Assembly: GCF_900167005.1 (NCBI RefSeq)
Contig: NZ_FUXW01000008.1
Coordinates: 23,660-87,659 of the forward strand
Length of the DNA stretch: 64,000 nucleotides
Reading direction: 5' to 3'
DNA from: Butyricicoccus pullicaecorum DSM 23266
GTDB taxonomy: Bacteria > Bacillota > Clostridia > Oscillospirales > Butyricicoccaceae
Under the pieces are notes generated by a model. The model saw only the letters and a program-made list of their open reading frames with translations. It had not been told where the DNA came from and searched no databases. The number at the start of each line of letters is the position of its first letter. Position 1 is the stretch's first letter. Below, piece by piece: positions 53,134 through 61,679 of the stretch. The position numbers and the translations under genes are program-made.

Positions 53134-53157
53134 AAAGGCGCCGTAAGGCGCCTTTTC
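53134..53157 (+). terminator. Terminator of the second small secreted protein gene
   Basis: AAAAGGCGCC, loop GTAA, GGCGCCTTTT. Confidence 0.88.
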
Positions 53158-53178
53158 TGCTATATAGCATTTTACGGG

Positions 53179-53196
53179 TTTTAACACAATTTTAAC
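53179..53196 (+). promoter_or_regulatory. TTTTAAC direct repeat, 11-base spacing
   Basis: TTTTAAC begins at 53179 and 53190. Read as TTAACA-N5-TTAACC it resembles a Pho box (consensus TTAACA with 5-base gaps). It lies 9 bases before the -35 candidate. Confidence 0.5.
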
Positions 53197-53205
53197 CGAT
53201 CTGTC

Positions 53206-53234
53206 TTGCAATTTCTGCAAAAATCATACATGAT
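53206..53234 (+). promoter_or_regulatory. Possible promoter of the third small secreted protein gene
   Basis: TTGCAA (53206-53211), a 17-base spacer and CATGAT (53229-53234). Weak -10, as expected for an activator-dependent promoter. Confidence 0.45.
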
Positions 53235-53285
53235 AGAGGTAATAGATATTTCCCGGGAATCAGGAAAGAAAGAGGTGTTTTGATT

Positions 53286-53699
53286 TTGTATCGATATGTG
53301 ATAACCGGAGTCGCAGCCGGTGCGCTGTGCATTGTAAGCGTTTGGGGCGCACTGATGGCGATTGGACAGGTAGGCGTACCGGGCAAAACACCGACCGAGC
53401 CGCTGACAGACCCAGACGCAGCCCTGACCGAGGGCACTTCGTCCTGGAGAGGGCTGGAACTGACGCAGTCGCTGACCGCCGAGCATGGCGGAACGGTGAA
53501 TTTCTGGATTCGCAACGAGGGTTTTGACCCCGTCGAAATCACGATCAACCGCACGGGCGCACGTGTGATCGAACCGGGCACCGAGGGGCATATTTCGGCA
53601 GAAGTCAGATGGGAAAAGACCGACTACCTGTTCGAGGCCAAACCGGCAGGGGAGACCGGCTCGGTCGAAGTTGACTATAAAATCGCCCAACGGACATAA
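53286..53699 (+). CDS. Small secreted or membrane-anchored protein (third gene in the insert)
   Basis: 137 residues from TTG 53286, which is 9 bases after GAGGTG; TTG 53280 is too close. N-terminal hydrophobic segment (YVITGVAAGALCIVSVWGALM), a Pro/Thr linker, then a beta-sandwich-like domain (GGTVNFWIRNEGFDPVEITI, EAKPAGETGSVEVDYKIA). Overall layout is like the 52093 protein. No family recognised. Confidence 0.6.
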   Translation: MYRYVITGVAAGALCIVSVWGALMAIGQVGVPGKTPTEPLTDPDAALTEGTSSWRGLELTQSLTAEHGGTVNFWIRNEGFDPVEITINRTGARVIEPGTEGHISAEVRWEKTDYLFEAKPAGETGSVEVDYKIAQRT

Positions 53700-53707
53700 A
53701 AATAAGA

Positions 53708-53731
53708 AAAAGGCACCGAAAGGTGCCTTTT
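53708..53731 (+). terminator. Terminator of the third small secreted protein gene
   Basis: AAAAGGCACC, loop GAAA, GGTGCCTTTT. Confidence 0.88.
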
Positions 53732-53895
53732 GTATTGTAGAAATGGTATCGGTGCATGGATTTCGGGCCTTGACCGAGCAAGGATGATACTGTGATATAA
53801 GGAATTGTTGCATATGGCGCGACAATATGATAAGATAAACGACAGGAAAAATTACTTTTCAGCGCGTTATCGAAATCTACGGTAGGCGGTTATGT

Positions 53896-53920
53896 CCTCC
53901 ATTCCCTGTGGGAAGGGAGG
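53896..53920 (+). promoter_or_regulatory. Hairpin in the leader of the small hydrophobic peptide gene
   Basis: CCTCCATTCCC pairs with GGGAAGGGAGG (one mismatch). It is a strong stem that could mask Shine-Dalgarno-like GGGAGG, as in the leaders of type I toxin mRNAs. Confidence 0.5.
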
Positions 53921-53960
53921 TGAAGTTTGCCTCATTCCGAAAGGAAAGGAGGTGAACGCT

Positions 53961-54035
53961 GTGTATGCAAAGATGCTGCGCATTGCGATTTTTGTCGTAT
54001 TGTTCGCCGGATTATTCCTTACATATGCAAAATGA
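53961..54035 (+). CDS. 24-residue hydrophobic peptide, candidate type I toxin
   Basis: GTG start 8 bases after a perfect AAAGGAGGTG. The peptide begins MYAKMLR, has the single hydrophobic core IAIFVVLFAGLFLTY and ends AK. The stop codon lies in the stem of the terminator (54029-54069), an arrangement common to Firmicutes type I toxins. A convergent antisense promoter lies downstream. It resembles holin-like toxin peptides in size and pattern; no experiment or database match is available to me. Confidence 0.5.
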   Translation: MYAKMLRIAIFVVLFAGLFLTYAK

Positions 54036-54069
54036 CCGCCCAAGCCTCGCAAACTTAGCGGTCATTTTT
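54029..54069 (+). terminator. Terminator of the hydrophobic peptide gene (bidirectional)
   Basis: AAAATGACCGC (54029-54039) pairs with GCGGTCATTTT (54058-54068). The stop TGA is inside the left arm. T runs exist on both strands. Confidence 0.8.
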
Positions 54070-54082
54070 GAACGATAAGATG

Positions 54083-54118
54083 AGGGCGTAACCGTCTGCC
54101 GGTAACGCGCCCTTTTTC
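54083..54118 (+). terminator. Second hairpin terminator downstream of the peptide gene
   Basis: AGGGCG...CGCCCT-type stem with inner GTAACCG/CGGTAAC and a TTTTT tail on the plus strand. Confidence 0.65.
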
Positions 54119-54125
54119 TATCCTT

Positions 54126-54154
54126 ACTATAATACAAAGCGGTGAAAAAGTCAA
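54126..54154 (-). promoter_or_regulatory. Promoter of the candidate antisense RNA
   Basis: On the minus strand TTGACT (54149-54154), a 17-base spacer and TATAGT (54126-54131). No minus-strand reading frame follows. Confidence 0.65.
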
Positions 54155-54241
54155 TTGATAAGATGGTGGGTACGCTTGGTCATCCGGTCAAACTGCCCAA
54201 AAACTTCCTGCAAAATTGTGCGAAATCGCGCGAAAAAAATC

Positions 54242-54271
54242 TTGCAACCCCGGGCGTATCTTTGATATAAT
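54242..54271 (+). promoter_or_regulatory. Promoter of the rpsH part of the spc operon
   Basis: TTGCAA (54242-54247), an 18-base spacer and TATAAT (54266-54271) with an extended -10 TGA. It gives rpsH-rplF and the following genes their own start after the interruption. Confidence 0.75.
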
Positions 54272-54478
54272 ATGTTGTAGACGTGCGATGCACGCTTAAC
54301 TGCCAGCCTCAATTTTGAGGCCGAGCGCGGTGCCATTTTTAAGCACTGCCCGCCCAAAGGCCGTCAACCGGTTTTCATCCGGCGCGGTCTGTGGAGCGCA
54401 AAAAACGGCCGACCTGCCGTTATAACATTTTGACCCGCCCAAAGGGAATTTTCTGCGCAAAAATCGGCATAATTTCCA

Positions 54479-54507
54479 TTGCGGACGGGCTCTTACTGTG
54501 TTATAAT
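54479..54507 (+). promoter_or_regulatory. Second promoter inside the rpsH leader
   Basis: TTGCGG (54479-54484), a 17-base spacer and TATAAT (54502-54507). Transcripts would begin inside the following terminator hairpin and so avoid forming it. Confidence 0.5.
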
Positions 54508-54508
54508 T

Positions 54509-54549
54509 ATCGATGGTCTGGTCAAAAACAGACCATCGATTTTTATATT
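54509..54549 (+). terminator. Terminator/attenuator within the rpsH leader
   Basis: ATCGATGGTCTG (54509-54520) pairs perfectly with CAGACCATCGAT (54529-54540), followed by TTTTTATATTTTT. It is 115 bases before rpsH. Confidence 0.75.
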
Positions 54550-54663
54550 TTTCCCCAGCACCTGCCGTGAAAAGGTCACGGCAGCGTTAGTAAGAAAAGT
54601 GGGCGGCAACCCGTGGGCGAACCCACACGAAGTACCGCCAAACTTCTGAAAGGAGCAAAAGTA

Positions 54664-55062
54664 ATGCAGATCACTGATCCGATTGCGGATATGCTGACCC
54701 GCATCCGCAACGCGGGCGCTGCTCGTCACGAGACCGTTGACGTACCGGCGTCCAAGATGAAGAAGTCCATCGCGCAGATCCTGCTCGACGAGGGCTACAT
54801 CAAGGCTTTCCAGCTCGTTGACAACGGCAACCAGGGCCTCATCCGCATCACCCTGAAGTACGGTGCAAACCGCCAGAAGGCAATCACCGGCATCAAGCGT
54901 GTATCCAAGCCCGGCCTGCGCGTCTACGCTGGTGCACAGGAGCTGCCCAAGGTTCTCCGCGGCCTGGGCGTTGCCATCATTTCTACGTCCAAGGGCGTCA
55001 TGACCGACAAGAAGGCTCGCGAGCTGAACGTCGGCGGCGAAGTCCTGGCGTTCGTATGGTAA
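54664..55062 (+). CDS. rpsH: Ribosomal protein S8
   Basis: 132 residues. Central 16S binder and, in E. coli, the spc operon repressor. [20 protein letters not shown] and [21 protein letters not shown] are diagnostic. ATG 54664 chosen for this start and the AAAGGAG site. It resumes the operon after the 2.9-kb insert. Confidence 0.98.
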   Translation: MQITDPIADMLTRIRNAGAARHETVDVPASKMKKSIAQILLDEGYIKAFQLVDNGNQGLIRITLKYGANRQKAITGIKRVSKPGLRVYAGAQELPKVLRGLGVAIISTSKGVMTDKKARELNVGGEVLAFVW

Positions 55063-55076
55063 GGAGGTAATTCACA

Positions 55077-55622
55077 ATGTCGAGAATTGGTAGAATGCCT
55101 ATTGCCATCCCCGCTGGTGTTACTGTCACCCTGGACGGCAATGTCATTACGGTTAAGGGCGCTAAGGAAACCCTGACCCGCGAGCTTCATCCGAACATGC
55201 AGGTTGCTGTTGAGAACAACGAGATCGTTGTTACCCGTCCGAACGACGAGAAGCAGAACCGCGCACTGCATGGCCTGACCCGCACCCTGATCCACAACAT
55301 GGTTGTCGGCGTAACCGAGGGCTTCAAGAAGGAGCTGGACGTTAACGGCGTAGGTTACCGTGTTGCCAAGCAGGGCAAGGATCTGGTCATGAACCTCGGT
55401 TTCTCTCATCAGGTTGTTATGAGCGAGATCGACGGCATCTCCATCGAGGTTCCGAACCCCAACAAGATCATCATTTCCGGTCCCGACAAGCAGAAGGTCG
55501 GCCAGTTTGCAGCGGAAGTACGCGAGAAGCGTCCGCCGGAGCCGTATAAGGGCAAGGGCATCAAGTACGTTGATGAGCACATCCGCCGCAAGGAAGGCAA
55601 GACCGGCGGCAAGAAGAAGTAA
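55077..55622 (+). CDS. rplF: Ribosomal protein L6
   Basis: 181 residues, two-domain protein near the sarcin-ricin loop. [15 protein letters not shown] at the start and [19 protein letters not shown] end (here [16 protein letters not shown]) are diagnostic. Confidence 0.98.
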   Translation: MSRIGRMPIAIPAGVTVTLDGNVITVKGAKETLTRELHPNMQVAVENNEIVVTRPNDEKQNRALHGLTRTLIHNMVVGVTEGFKKELDVNGVGYRVAKQGKDLVMNLGFSHQVVMSEIDGISIEVPNPNKIIISGPDKQKVGQFAAEVREKRPPEPYKGKGIKYVDEHIRRKEGKTGGKKK

Positions 55623-55641
55623 GAAAGGAGAGTGTGCTTAA

Positions 55642-56001
55642 ATGGTTTCTAAGAAGGATTCTAACAAGGCGCGCCTGAAGCGCCATAAGAGAGTACGCGG
55701 CAAGATCTCCGGCACCGCTCAGTGCCCCCGTCTTGACGTATACAGAAGCGCAAAGAACATCTATGCACAGGTGATCGACGACGTAGCCGGCGTGACCCTC
55801 GTCTCCGCTTCGACGATTGAGAAGGACTTCACCGAGTACGGCGGCAACAAGGACGCTGCAAAGAAGGTCGGTCTGCTGGTAGCAGAGCGCTGCAAGGCAA
55901 AGGGCATCGAGAATGTCGTATTTGACCGCGGTGGCTATCTGTACCACGGCCGCGTGAAGGAACTCGCAGAGGGCGCTCGCGAGGGCGGCCTTCAGTTTTA
56001 A
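55642..56001 (+). CDS. rplR: Ribosomal protein L18
   Basis: 119 residues. Binds 5S r[23 protein letters not shown] near the N-terminus and the end [20 protein letters not shown] are typical. Confidence 0.98.
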   Translation: MVSKKDSNKARLKRHKRVRGKISGTAQCPRLDVYRSAKNIYAQVIDDVAGVTLVSASTIEKDFTEYGGNKDAAKKVGLLVAERCKAKGIENVVFDRGGYLYHGRVKELAEGAREGGLQF

Positions 56002-56019
56002 GTCGGGAGGAGGTAAAAC

Positions 56020-56523
56020 ATGGCTAAGTTTGATCGTAACGAGAAGAGAGAGGACGAGTTCAAGGAAACCGTCGTCGCTCTCAATCGCGTATCCAAGACT
56101 GTTAAGGGCGGTCGTATCTTCAAGTTTGCGGCTCTCGTAGTCGTAGGCGACGGCAAGGGCACCGTTGGCTTCGGTCTGGGCAAGGCCTCCGAAGTTCCCG
56201 ACGCTATCCGCAAGGGTATTGAGGATGCAAAGAAGAACCTCATCAAGATTTCCCTCAAGGGCACCAGCATTCCCCACGAGGTAATCGGTGAGTTCGGTGC
56301 AGGCCGCGTGCTGATGAAGCCCGCTGCTCCTGGTACCGGTGTTATCGCAGGCGGCGCTGTCCGTGCTGTCGTTGAGGCAGCTGGCATTAAGGATATCCGT
56401 ACCAAGTGCCTGCGTTCCAACAATCCGCAGAACGTTGTAACCGCAACCATCGAGGGCCTCAAGAGCCTGCGCAATGCAGCTGAGGTTGCAGCAGTTCGCG
56501 GCAAAGACGTAAACGAACTGTAA
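56020..56523 (+). CDS. rpsE: Ribosomal protein S5
   Basis: 167 residues. Decoding-fidelity protein with [21 protein letters not shown] and the [20 protein letters not shown] loop. GGGAGGAGG site. Confidence 0.98.
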   Translation: MAKFDRNEKREDEFKETVVALNRVSKTVKGGRIFKFAALVVVGDGKGTVGFGLGKASEVPDAIRKGIEDAKKNLIKISLKGTSIPHEVIGEFGAGRVLMKPAAPGTGVIAGGAVRAVVEAAGIKDIRTKCLRSNNPQNVVTATIEGLKSLRNAAEVAAVRGKDVNEL

Positions 56524-56540
56524 TAGGAGGGGTAATAGAC

Positions 56541-56723
56541 ATGGCAAACATTCAGATTACCCTCAAAAAGAGCCTGGCAGGCCGCAAGCAGCAGCACATC
56601 GCGACCGCTCACGCTCTGGGTCTTAAGAAAATCAACGACGTAACCGTTCAGCCGGACAACGCTGCAACCCGCGGCAAGCTGGCTCAGATCGGCTACCTCA
56701 TCGAAATCGTAGAGGAGGCGTAA
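56541..56723 (+). CDS. rpmD: Ribosomal protein L30
   Basis: 60 residues. [20 protein letters not shown] and the end [11 protein letters not shown] are the bacterial L30 pattern. Four bases before rplO. Confidence 0.97.
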   Translation: MANIQITLKKSLAGRKQQHIATAHALGLKKINDVTVQPDNAATRGKLAQIGYLIEIVEEA

Positions 56724-56727
56724 CGAC

Positions 56728-57168
56728 ATGAAGCTTCAGGACTTACAGCCCGCTCTGGGTTCTACCAAGAAGGCATACCGCAAGGGTCGTGGCGCTGGTT
56801 CCGGTAACGGCAAGACCGCAGGCCGCGGTCACAAGGGCCAGTGGGCTCGCTCCGGCGGCGGCGTTCGCCCGGGCTTTGAGGGTGGCCAGATGCCTCTGGC
56901 ACGCCGTCTGCCCAAGCGCGGTTTCAACAACATCTTCGGCACCACCTACGCACCGGTTAACGTTTCCGCTCTGGAGCGTTTCGAGAACGGCACCGAGGTT
57001 ACCACCGAGCTGCTGCTCGAGACCGGTGTCATCTCTAAGGCACTCGACGGCGTCAAGATCCTTGGCAACGGCGAGCTGACCAAGAGCCTTACCGTAAAGG
57101 CTGCGGCATTCTCTGCTTCCGCAAAGGAGAAGATCGAGAAGGCAGGCGGAAAGGCCGAGGTGATCTAA
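56728..57168 (+). CDS. rplO: Ribosomal protein L15
   Basis: 146 residues. The N-terminal arm [19 protein letters not shown] penetrates 23S r[20 protein letters not shown] follows. secY begins one base after its stop. Confidence 0.98.
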   Translation: MKLQDLQPALGSTKKAYRKGRGAGSGNGKTAGRGHKGQWARSGGGVRPGFEGGQMPLARRLPKRGFNNIFGTTYAPVNVSALERFENGTEVTTELLLETGVISKALDGVKILGNGELTKSLTVKAAAFSASAKEKIEKAGGKAEVI

Positions 57169-57169
57169 G

Positions 57170-58450
57170 GTGCTCGAGACCATCAAGAATGCGTGGCGGG
57201 TCGCAGAACTGCGTAAGAAGATTCTGTACACTCTGTTCATTGTCTTCATCTTCCGCCTCGGTTCTTCTATCCCGGTTCCGTTCGTAGATTTCGCCATGCT
57301 GTCTCAGGTTTTTGAGCAGCAGACCTCCAACGGCTCGCTTCTGAGCTTCATGGATGTCTTCACCGGCGGCGGCCTGTCCAATGCGACCATCTTCGCAATG
57401 GGCATCACTCCCTATATCAACGCATCGATTATCCTGCAGCTGCTGACCGTTGCCATCCCTGCTCTCGAGCACATGGTCAAGGACGGCGGTGAGGAAGGCC
57501 AGAAGAAGATCGCAAGCTGGACGCGCTACGTTGCCGTTCTGCTCGGCTTCGTTCAGGGCTTCTCCTACTACATGCTGCTTAAGAGCTGGGGTCTGCTGAC
57601 CGAGACCGGCGTCTGGGCTGCAATCGTCATCATCATGGCGTTTACCGCAGGTACTGCGCTGATTATGTGGATGGGCGAGCACATCACCCAGAACGGTATC
57701 GGCAACGGTATCTCGATCATCCTTTTCGCGGGCATTATCTCCCGCGGTCCTTCTCTGGCAACTGCAGTTATGCAGCTGTTCAAGACTTCCGCAGTCATCG
57801 GCATCCTTATGATCCTTGTCGGTCTGGCGATGGTTGTATTCATCGTCTACATGTCGAATGCTGAGCGCCGCATCCCGATCCAGTACGCAAAGCGCGTCGT
57901 GGGCCGCAAGATGTACGGTGGCCAGTCGACTCACCTGCCGATCAAGGTCAACGCAACCGGCGTTATGCCGATCATCTTCGCGTCTTCGATCCTGTCTCTG
58001 CCGGCGACCATCCAGATGTTCTGGAATCCCGAGGCAGGCACGGTCGGAGCCTCGATTATGAGCCTGTTCCAGCAGACTTCCCCGTTCTATATCGCACTCT
58101 ATGCGGTTATGATCTTCGGTTTCTCGTACTTCTACGCTTCGATTCAGTTTAATCCCATCGAGATTGCGAACAACCTGAAGAAGAACGGCGGTTATATCCC
58201 GGGCTTCCGTCCCGGCAAGCCCACGTCCGACTTCATCATGAAGGCACTGGGCAAGGTTGTCTTTGTTGGCGCGATCTTCCTGTGCGTCGTCGCGCTGGTT
58301 CCGCTCATCATTGGCGCATTCAACTCCAACCTGCGCAATGTTGCACTGGGCGGCACCTCGGTCATCATCGTCGTCGGCGTTGCGCTTGAGACTGTCAAGC
58401 AGCTCGAGGCACAGATGATGATGCGTCACCACAAGGGCTTCTTGGAGTAA
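57170..58450 (+). CDS. secY: Protein translocase subunit SecY
   Basis: 426 residues with ten membrane segments. Central channel of the Sec translocon. RLGSSIPVPFVD near residue 25, the plug region GGLSNATIFAMGITPYINASI and YSFFYASIQFNP-like SYFYASIQFNPIEIANNL are seen. GTG start 7 bases after GAGGTG that lies inside the end of rplO. Confidence 0.97.
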   Translation: MLETIKNAWRVAELRKKILYTLFIVFIFRLGSSIPVPFVDFAMLSQVFEQQTSNGSLLSFMDVFTGGGLSNATIFAMGITPYINASIILQLLTVAIPALEHMVKDGGEEGQKKIASWTRYVAVLLGFVQGFSYYMLLKSWGLLTETGVWAAIVIIMAFTAGTALIMWMGEHITQNGIGNGISIILFAGIISRGPSLATAVMQLFKTSAVIGILMILVGLAMVVFIVYMSNAERRIPIQYAKRVVGRKMYGGQSTHLPIKVNATGVMPIIFASSILSLPATIQMFWNPEAGTVGASIMSLFQQTSPFYIALYAVMIFGFSYFYASIQFNPIEIANNLKKNGGYIPGFRPGKPTSDFIMKALGKVVFVGAIFLCVVALVPLIIGAFNSNLRNVALGGTSVIIVVGVALETVKQLEAQMMMRHHKGFLE

Positions 58451-58467
58451 TTTAGGGGGCATTTTCT

Positions 58468-59097
58468 GTGAATCTGATTCTTTTAGGCGCTCCTGGCGCC
58501 GGCAAGGGCACGCTCGCGTCCTATCTGATCGAAAAGATGGGCGTTCCGTCGGTTTCGACCGGCAACATCCTGCGCGAGGCCATTGCCAATAAAACTGAGC
58601 TTGGCCAGAAGGCTAAGGCATTTATGGATGCCGGCCAGCTGGTACCCGATCAGCTCGTCATCGACCTGCTGCAGGGTCGCATCGCTCAGGATGACTGCAA
58701 AAACGGCTTCATCCTGGACGGTTTCCCGCGCACCATCCCGCAGGCCGAGGCACTCGACCAGATCGCATCTATCGACTGCGCGCTGTCGCTCGAAGTTGAT
58801 GACGCGGTCATCGAAGGCCGCATGACCGGCCGCCGCGTCTGCCTCAAGTGCGGCGCGACCTACCACATCAAGGCGAACCCGCCCAAGCAGGAAGGCGTCT
58901 GCGACGTCTGCGGCGATACGCTGCACATCCGCAAGGACGACAAGCCGGACGTGGTCAAGCATCGTCTTGCGACCTATCACGAGCAGACCGAGCCGCTGAA
59001 GGACTACTACGGCGCACAGGGCAAGCTCAAGAGCATCGACGGCGCACAGGGCATTGAGCAGACCAAGATTCTGGCATGCCAGGCGCTGGGTCTGTAA
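58468..59097 (+). CDS. adk: Adenylate kinase
   Basis: 209 residues. Interconverts AMP, ADP and ATP. P-loop GAPGAGKGT (7-15), LDGFPRT, and a zinc-binding LID with Cys125, Cys128, Cys145 and Cys148. GTG start. Standard secY-adk-map order. Confidence 0.98.
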   Translation: MNLILLGAPGAGKGTLASYLIEKMGVPSVSTGNILREAIANKTELGQKAKAFMDAGQLVPDQLVIDLLQGRIAQDDCKNGFILDGFPRTIPQAEALDQIASIDCALSLEVDDAVIEGRMTGRRVCLKCGATYHIKANPPKQEGVCDVCGDTLHIRKDDKPDVVKHRLATYHEQTEPLKDYYGAQGKLKSIDGAQGIEQTKILACQALGL

Positions 59098-59100
59098 GAT

Positions 59101-59865
59101 ATGATTCCAATCAAAACGAATGAACAACTGGAGCGCATGCGCGTCGCCTGCCGGATCACCGCCCTGGCGCGGAAGGCAGCGTATGACGCGGTCGCTCCCG
59201 GGGTTACCACGGACGACATCGACCGGATTGTCCGCAAGACCATCGAGGAGGCGGGCGCTAAGCCCTCCTTCCTCGGTTACGGCGGCTTTCCGGCGAGCGC
59301 CTGTGTATCGATCAATGACGAGGTCATTCACGGTATCCCTTCCAAAAAGCGGGTCGTCCGCTCGGGCGATATCGTAAAGATTGACGTTGGTGCCTATATC
59401 GGCGGCTTCCACGGCGACTGTGCGTGCACAGTACCGTGCGGGGAGGTCTCCGAAGAGGCCAAGCGGCTGATCGAGGTAACCCGGCAGAGCTTCTATGAGG
59501 GCATCAAGTTTGCCCGAGAGGGCTGCCGCGTTTCCGATATCTCGGCCGCGGTGCAAGCCTACGCCCAGGCCAACGGGTTCTCTGTCGTCCGCTCCTTCGT
59601 AGGTCACGGCGTTGGCCGCCAGCTCCACGAGTCGCCCGAAGTTCCGAACTTCGGCCGCCCGGGACATGGCGTCCGCCTGCAAAGAGGTATGACCCTTGCG
59701 GTCGAGCCGATGGTAAACGCCGGTGTGTACGACGTGCGCGTTCTGTCTGACGGCTGGACCGTCAAGACTAAGGACGGCAAGCTGTCGGCACACTATGAAA
59801 ACACGATCGCCATTACCGATGGCGAGCCGGAAATCCTGACGGCCATCGACGGCGAGGTGCTGTGA
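59101..59865 (+). CDS. map: Methionine aminopeptidase, type I
   Basis: 254 residues. Removes the initiator Met. Metal ligands Asp95, Asp106, His169 (GHGVG), Glu202 (VEPM) and Glu233 (ENTIA), with His77 for substrate, are all present. It lacks the N-terminal zinc extension. Three bases after adk. Confidence 0.97.
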   Translation: MIPIKTNEQLERMRVACRITALARKAAYDAVAPGVTTDDIDRIVRKTIEEAGAKPSFLGYGGFPASACVSINDEVIHGIPSKKRVVRSGDIVKIDVGAYIGGFHGDCACTVPCGEVSEEAKRLIEVTRQSFYEGIKFAREGCRVSDISAAVQAYAQANGFSVVRSFVGHGVGRQLHESPEVPNFGRPGHGVRLQRGMTLAVEPMVNAGVYDVRVLSDGWTVKTKDGKLSAHYENTIAITDGEPEILTAIDGEVL

Positions 59866-59867
59866 CC

Positions 59868-60170
59868 ATGTGTTCCCATGTATCTGACCTGGTGATCTCG
59901 CTGGCCGGACGCGACCGGGACGAAGTGATGCTGGTCGTGCGCGAGGAGGAGAACTTCCTCTGGCTTGCAAACGGCAAGCTGCGCCGGGCGGAAAAGCCCA
60001 AGCGCAAAAAGCGCAGACACACCACGTTTGTCGCACACTGCGACGAACGCACCCGGGAAAAGCTTCTGACAACCGGACGACTCACCAACAGCGATATCCG
60101 GAAAGCCCTGTCCATCTGGGCAGGTGAGAACCAAAACACTGACCAAGAAAGGGAAAGCGAACATGGCTAA
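59868..60170 (+). CDS. KOW-domain RNA-binding protein (L14e-like)
   Basis: 100 residues. It starts with the KOW-like [21 protein letters not shown], then [20 protein letters not shown], very basic. Small proteins of this kind sit between map and infA in Clostridia. ATG 59868 is 8 bases after GAGGTG within map. A GTG at 59862 overlapping the map stop is the alternative. Overlaps infA by 8 bases. Confidence 0.8.
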   Translation: MCSHVSDLVISLAGRDRDEVMLVVREEENFLWLANGKLRRAEKPKRKKRRHTTFVAHCDERTREKLLTTGRLTNSDIRKALSIWAGENQNTDQERESEHG

Positions 60171-60381
60171 AGACGACGTAATTGAGCTGGAAGGTACCGT
60201 CATAGAGGCGCTGCCCAATGCGATGTTCCAGGTCGAGCTGCCCAACGGGCACAAGATCCTGGCGCACATCTCGGGTAAGCTCCGCATGAACTTTATCCGC
60301 ATTTTACCCGGCGACAAGGTCACCGTGCAGATGTCGCCCTACGACCTGACCCGCGGCCGCATCACCTGGCGTTCCAAGTAA
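60163..60381 (+). CDS. infA: Translation initiation factor IF-1
   Basis: 72 residues, standard size. OB fold: [20 protein letters not shown], then [20 protein letters not shown] and the end [12 protein letters not shown]. Starts inside the preceding gene. Confidence 0.98.
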   Translation: MAKDDVIELEGTVIEALPNAMFQVELPNGHKILAHISGKLRMNFIRILPGDKVTVQMSPYDLTRGRITWRSK

Positions 60382-60461
60382 GACGCCCTTTGTGATGAAA
60401 AGGCGGGCGGAGGCTCCAACGTGACCGCGGAGCCGTTATCCACCACCGATCTATTATCTGA

Positions 60462-60590
<129 letters not shown>

Positions 60591-60873
60591 TTTAAGGGAC
60601 GAACCCTTGGATTAGAGCGCTCCGCAAACGGCTGCGGCAGGGAAGCAAAAAGACCCCTGGTCGCAGAACGTGCGGCTGTATCCCACACGGAGGCAAGCAA
60701 AGTTCTGTCTCCGGCGCTTCTTTGTGTGGGGAATCCAAACGGAATCCCCAATATACAAGCGACGGTACCAACAAGCACGTGCGCCCAGGCGCACGGCGCT
60801 ACAAGGGCGGGGACGGCCCTTAGACTGGTTACCGCACACACGTCCCAGCAAGATACTTTGGAGGTAAATGTAA
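60591..60873 (+). promoter_or_regulatory. Structured spacer between rpmJ and rpsM
   Basis: 283 bases without a gene. CCCACAC (about 60691) pairs with GTGTGGG (about 60723), GTGCGCC/GGCGCAC near 60778-60793, and AAGGGCGGGGACGGCCCTT-like pairing follow. No T-run terminator. Possible leader controlling the alpha operon. Confidence 0.4.
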
Positions 60874-61242
60874 ATGGCACGTATTGCCGGTGTTGACCTT
60901 CCGCGTGAGAAGCGCGTAGAGATCGGCCTGACCTACATCTACGGCATCGGACGGAAGCTGTCCAACGAAATCCTGACCAAGACCGGTATCAACCCGGACA
61001 CCCGCGTTAAGGATCTGACTGAGGAAGAAGCAGCAAAGCTGCGTGAGTGCATCGAGCACGGCTACACCGTAGAGGGTGACCTGCGCCGTGAGATCGGCCT
61101 CAACATCAAGCGTCTGGTTGAGATCGGCTGCTACCGCGGCCTGCGTCATCGCCGTGGCCTGCCGGTTCGCGGTCAGCGCACCAAGACCAACGCACGTACC
61201 CGCAAGGGCCCGAAGAAGACCATTGCGAACAAGAAGAAGTAA
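60874..61242 (+). CDS. rpsM: Ribosomal protein S13
   Basis: 122 residues. 30S head protein at intersubunit bridges. [20 protein letters not shown] and the tail [19 protein letters not shown] are diagnostic. GGAGG before ATG. Confidence 0.98.
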   Translation: MARIAGVDLPREKRVEIGLTYIYGIGRKLSNEILTKTGINPDTRVKDLTEEEAAKLRECIEHGYTVEGDLRREIGLNIKRLVEIGCYRGLRHRRGLPVRGQRTKTNARTRKGPKKTIANKKK

Positions 61243-61256
61243 GGAGGGGAGCATAA

Positions 61257-61661
61257 ATGGCTAAGGTTCAGAAGAAGGGCGCTCAGGTACGCACCAAGCG
61301 TCGCGAGCGCAAGAATATCGAAAAGGGCGCGGCTCATATCCGCTCCTCTTTCAATAATACCATCGTTACCATCACCGACACCAACGGCAACGCTCTGTCC
61401 TGGGCATCCGCTGGTGAGATGGGTTTCCGTGGCTCTCGTAAGTCTACCCCCTACGCTGCACAGACCGCTGCTGAGACTGCTGCAAAGGCAGCTATGGAGC
61501 ATGGCCTGAAGACCGTAGAGGTCTACGTAAAGGGCCCGGGTTCCGGCCGTGAGGCAGCCATCCGTGCGCTGCAGGCAACCGGCCTCGAGGTAACCATGAT
61601 CAAGGACGTTACCCCGATCCCGCACAACGGCTGCCGCCCGCCCAAGAGAAGAAGAGTTTAA
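61257..61661 (+). CDS. rpsK: Ribosomal protein S11
   Basis: 134 residues. Platform protein. [20 protein letters not shown] and the end [18 protein letters not shown] are diagnostic. Confidence 0.98.
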   Translation: MAKVQKKGAQVRTKRRERKNIEKGAAHIRSSFNNTIVTITDTNGNALSWASAGEMGFRGSRKSTPYAAQTAAETAAKAAMEHGLKTVEVYVKGPGSGREAAIRALQATGLEVTMIKDVTPIPHNGCRPPKRRRV

Positions 61662-61679
61662 TCAAGGAGGAAACCAATA

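Larger units (their letters stand above)
54028..54119 (-). ncRNA. Candidate antisense RNA (type I antitoxin)
   Basis: From a consensus-like minus-strand promoter, transcription would start near 54119. It would pass through the CGTTACCG/CGGTTACG hairpin and end at the shared GACCGC/GCGGTC hairpin followed by TTTT. It would cover the 3' end of the peptide mRNA by roughly 40-90 bases. Inferred from promoter and terminator positions only. Confidence 0.45.
54275..54663 (+). promoter_or_regulatory. Long structured leader of rpsH
   Basis: About 390 bases with no gene. Hairpins: GCCTCAATTTTGAGGC (54304-54323), a GACCATCGAT terminator-like stem at 54509-54549, CTGCCGTGA/TCACGGCAG and GTGGG/CCCAC just before the start. 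CCGCCCAAAGG occurs twice (near 54349 and 54435). It looks like an attenuator-type leader. Confidence 0.45.

Noticed and set aside
53919..53954. Short leader peptide (GTG after GGGAGG) before the hydrophobic peptide
   Set aside because: The start codon would directly touch the Shine-Dalgarno site with no spacing, so translation is unlikely.
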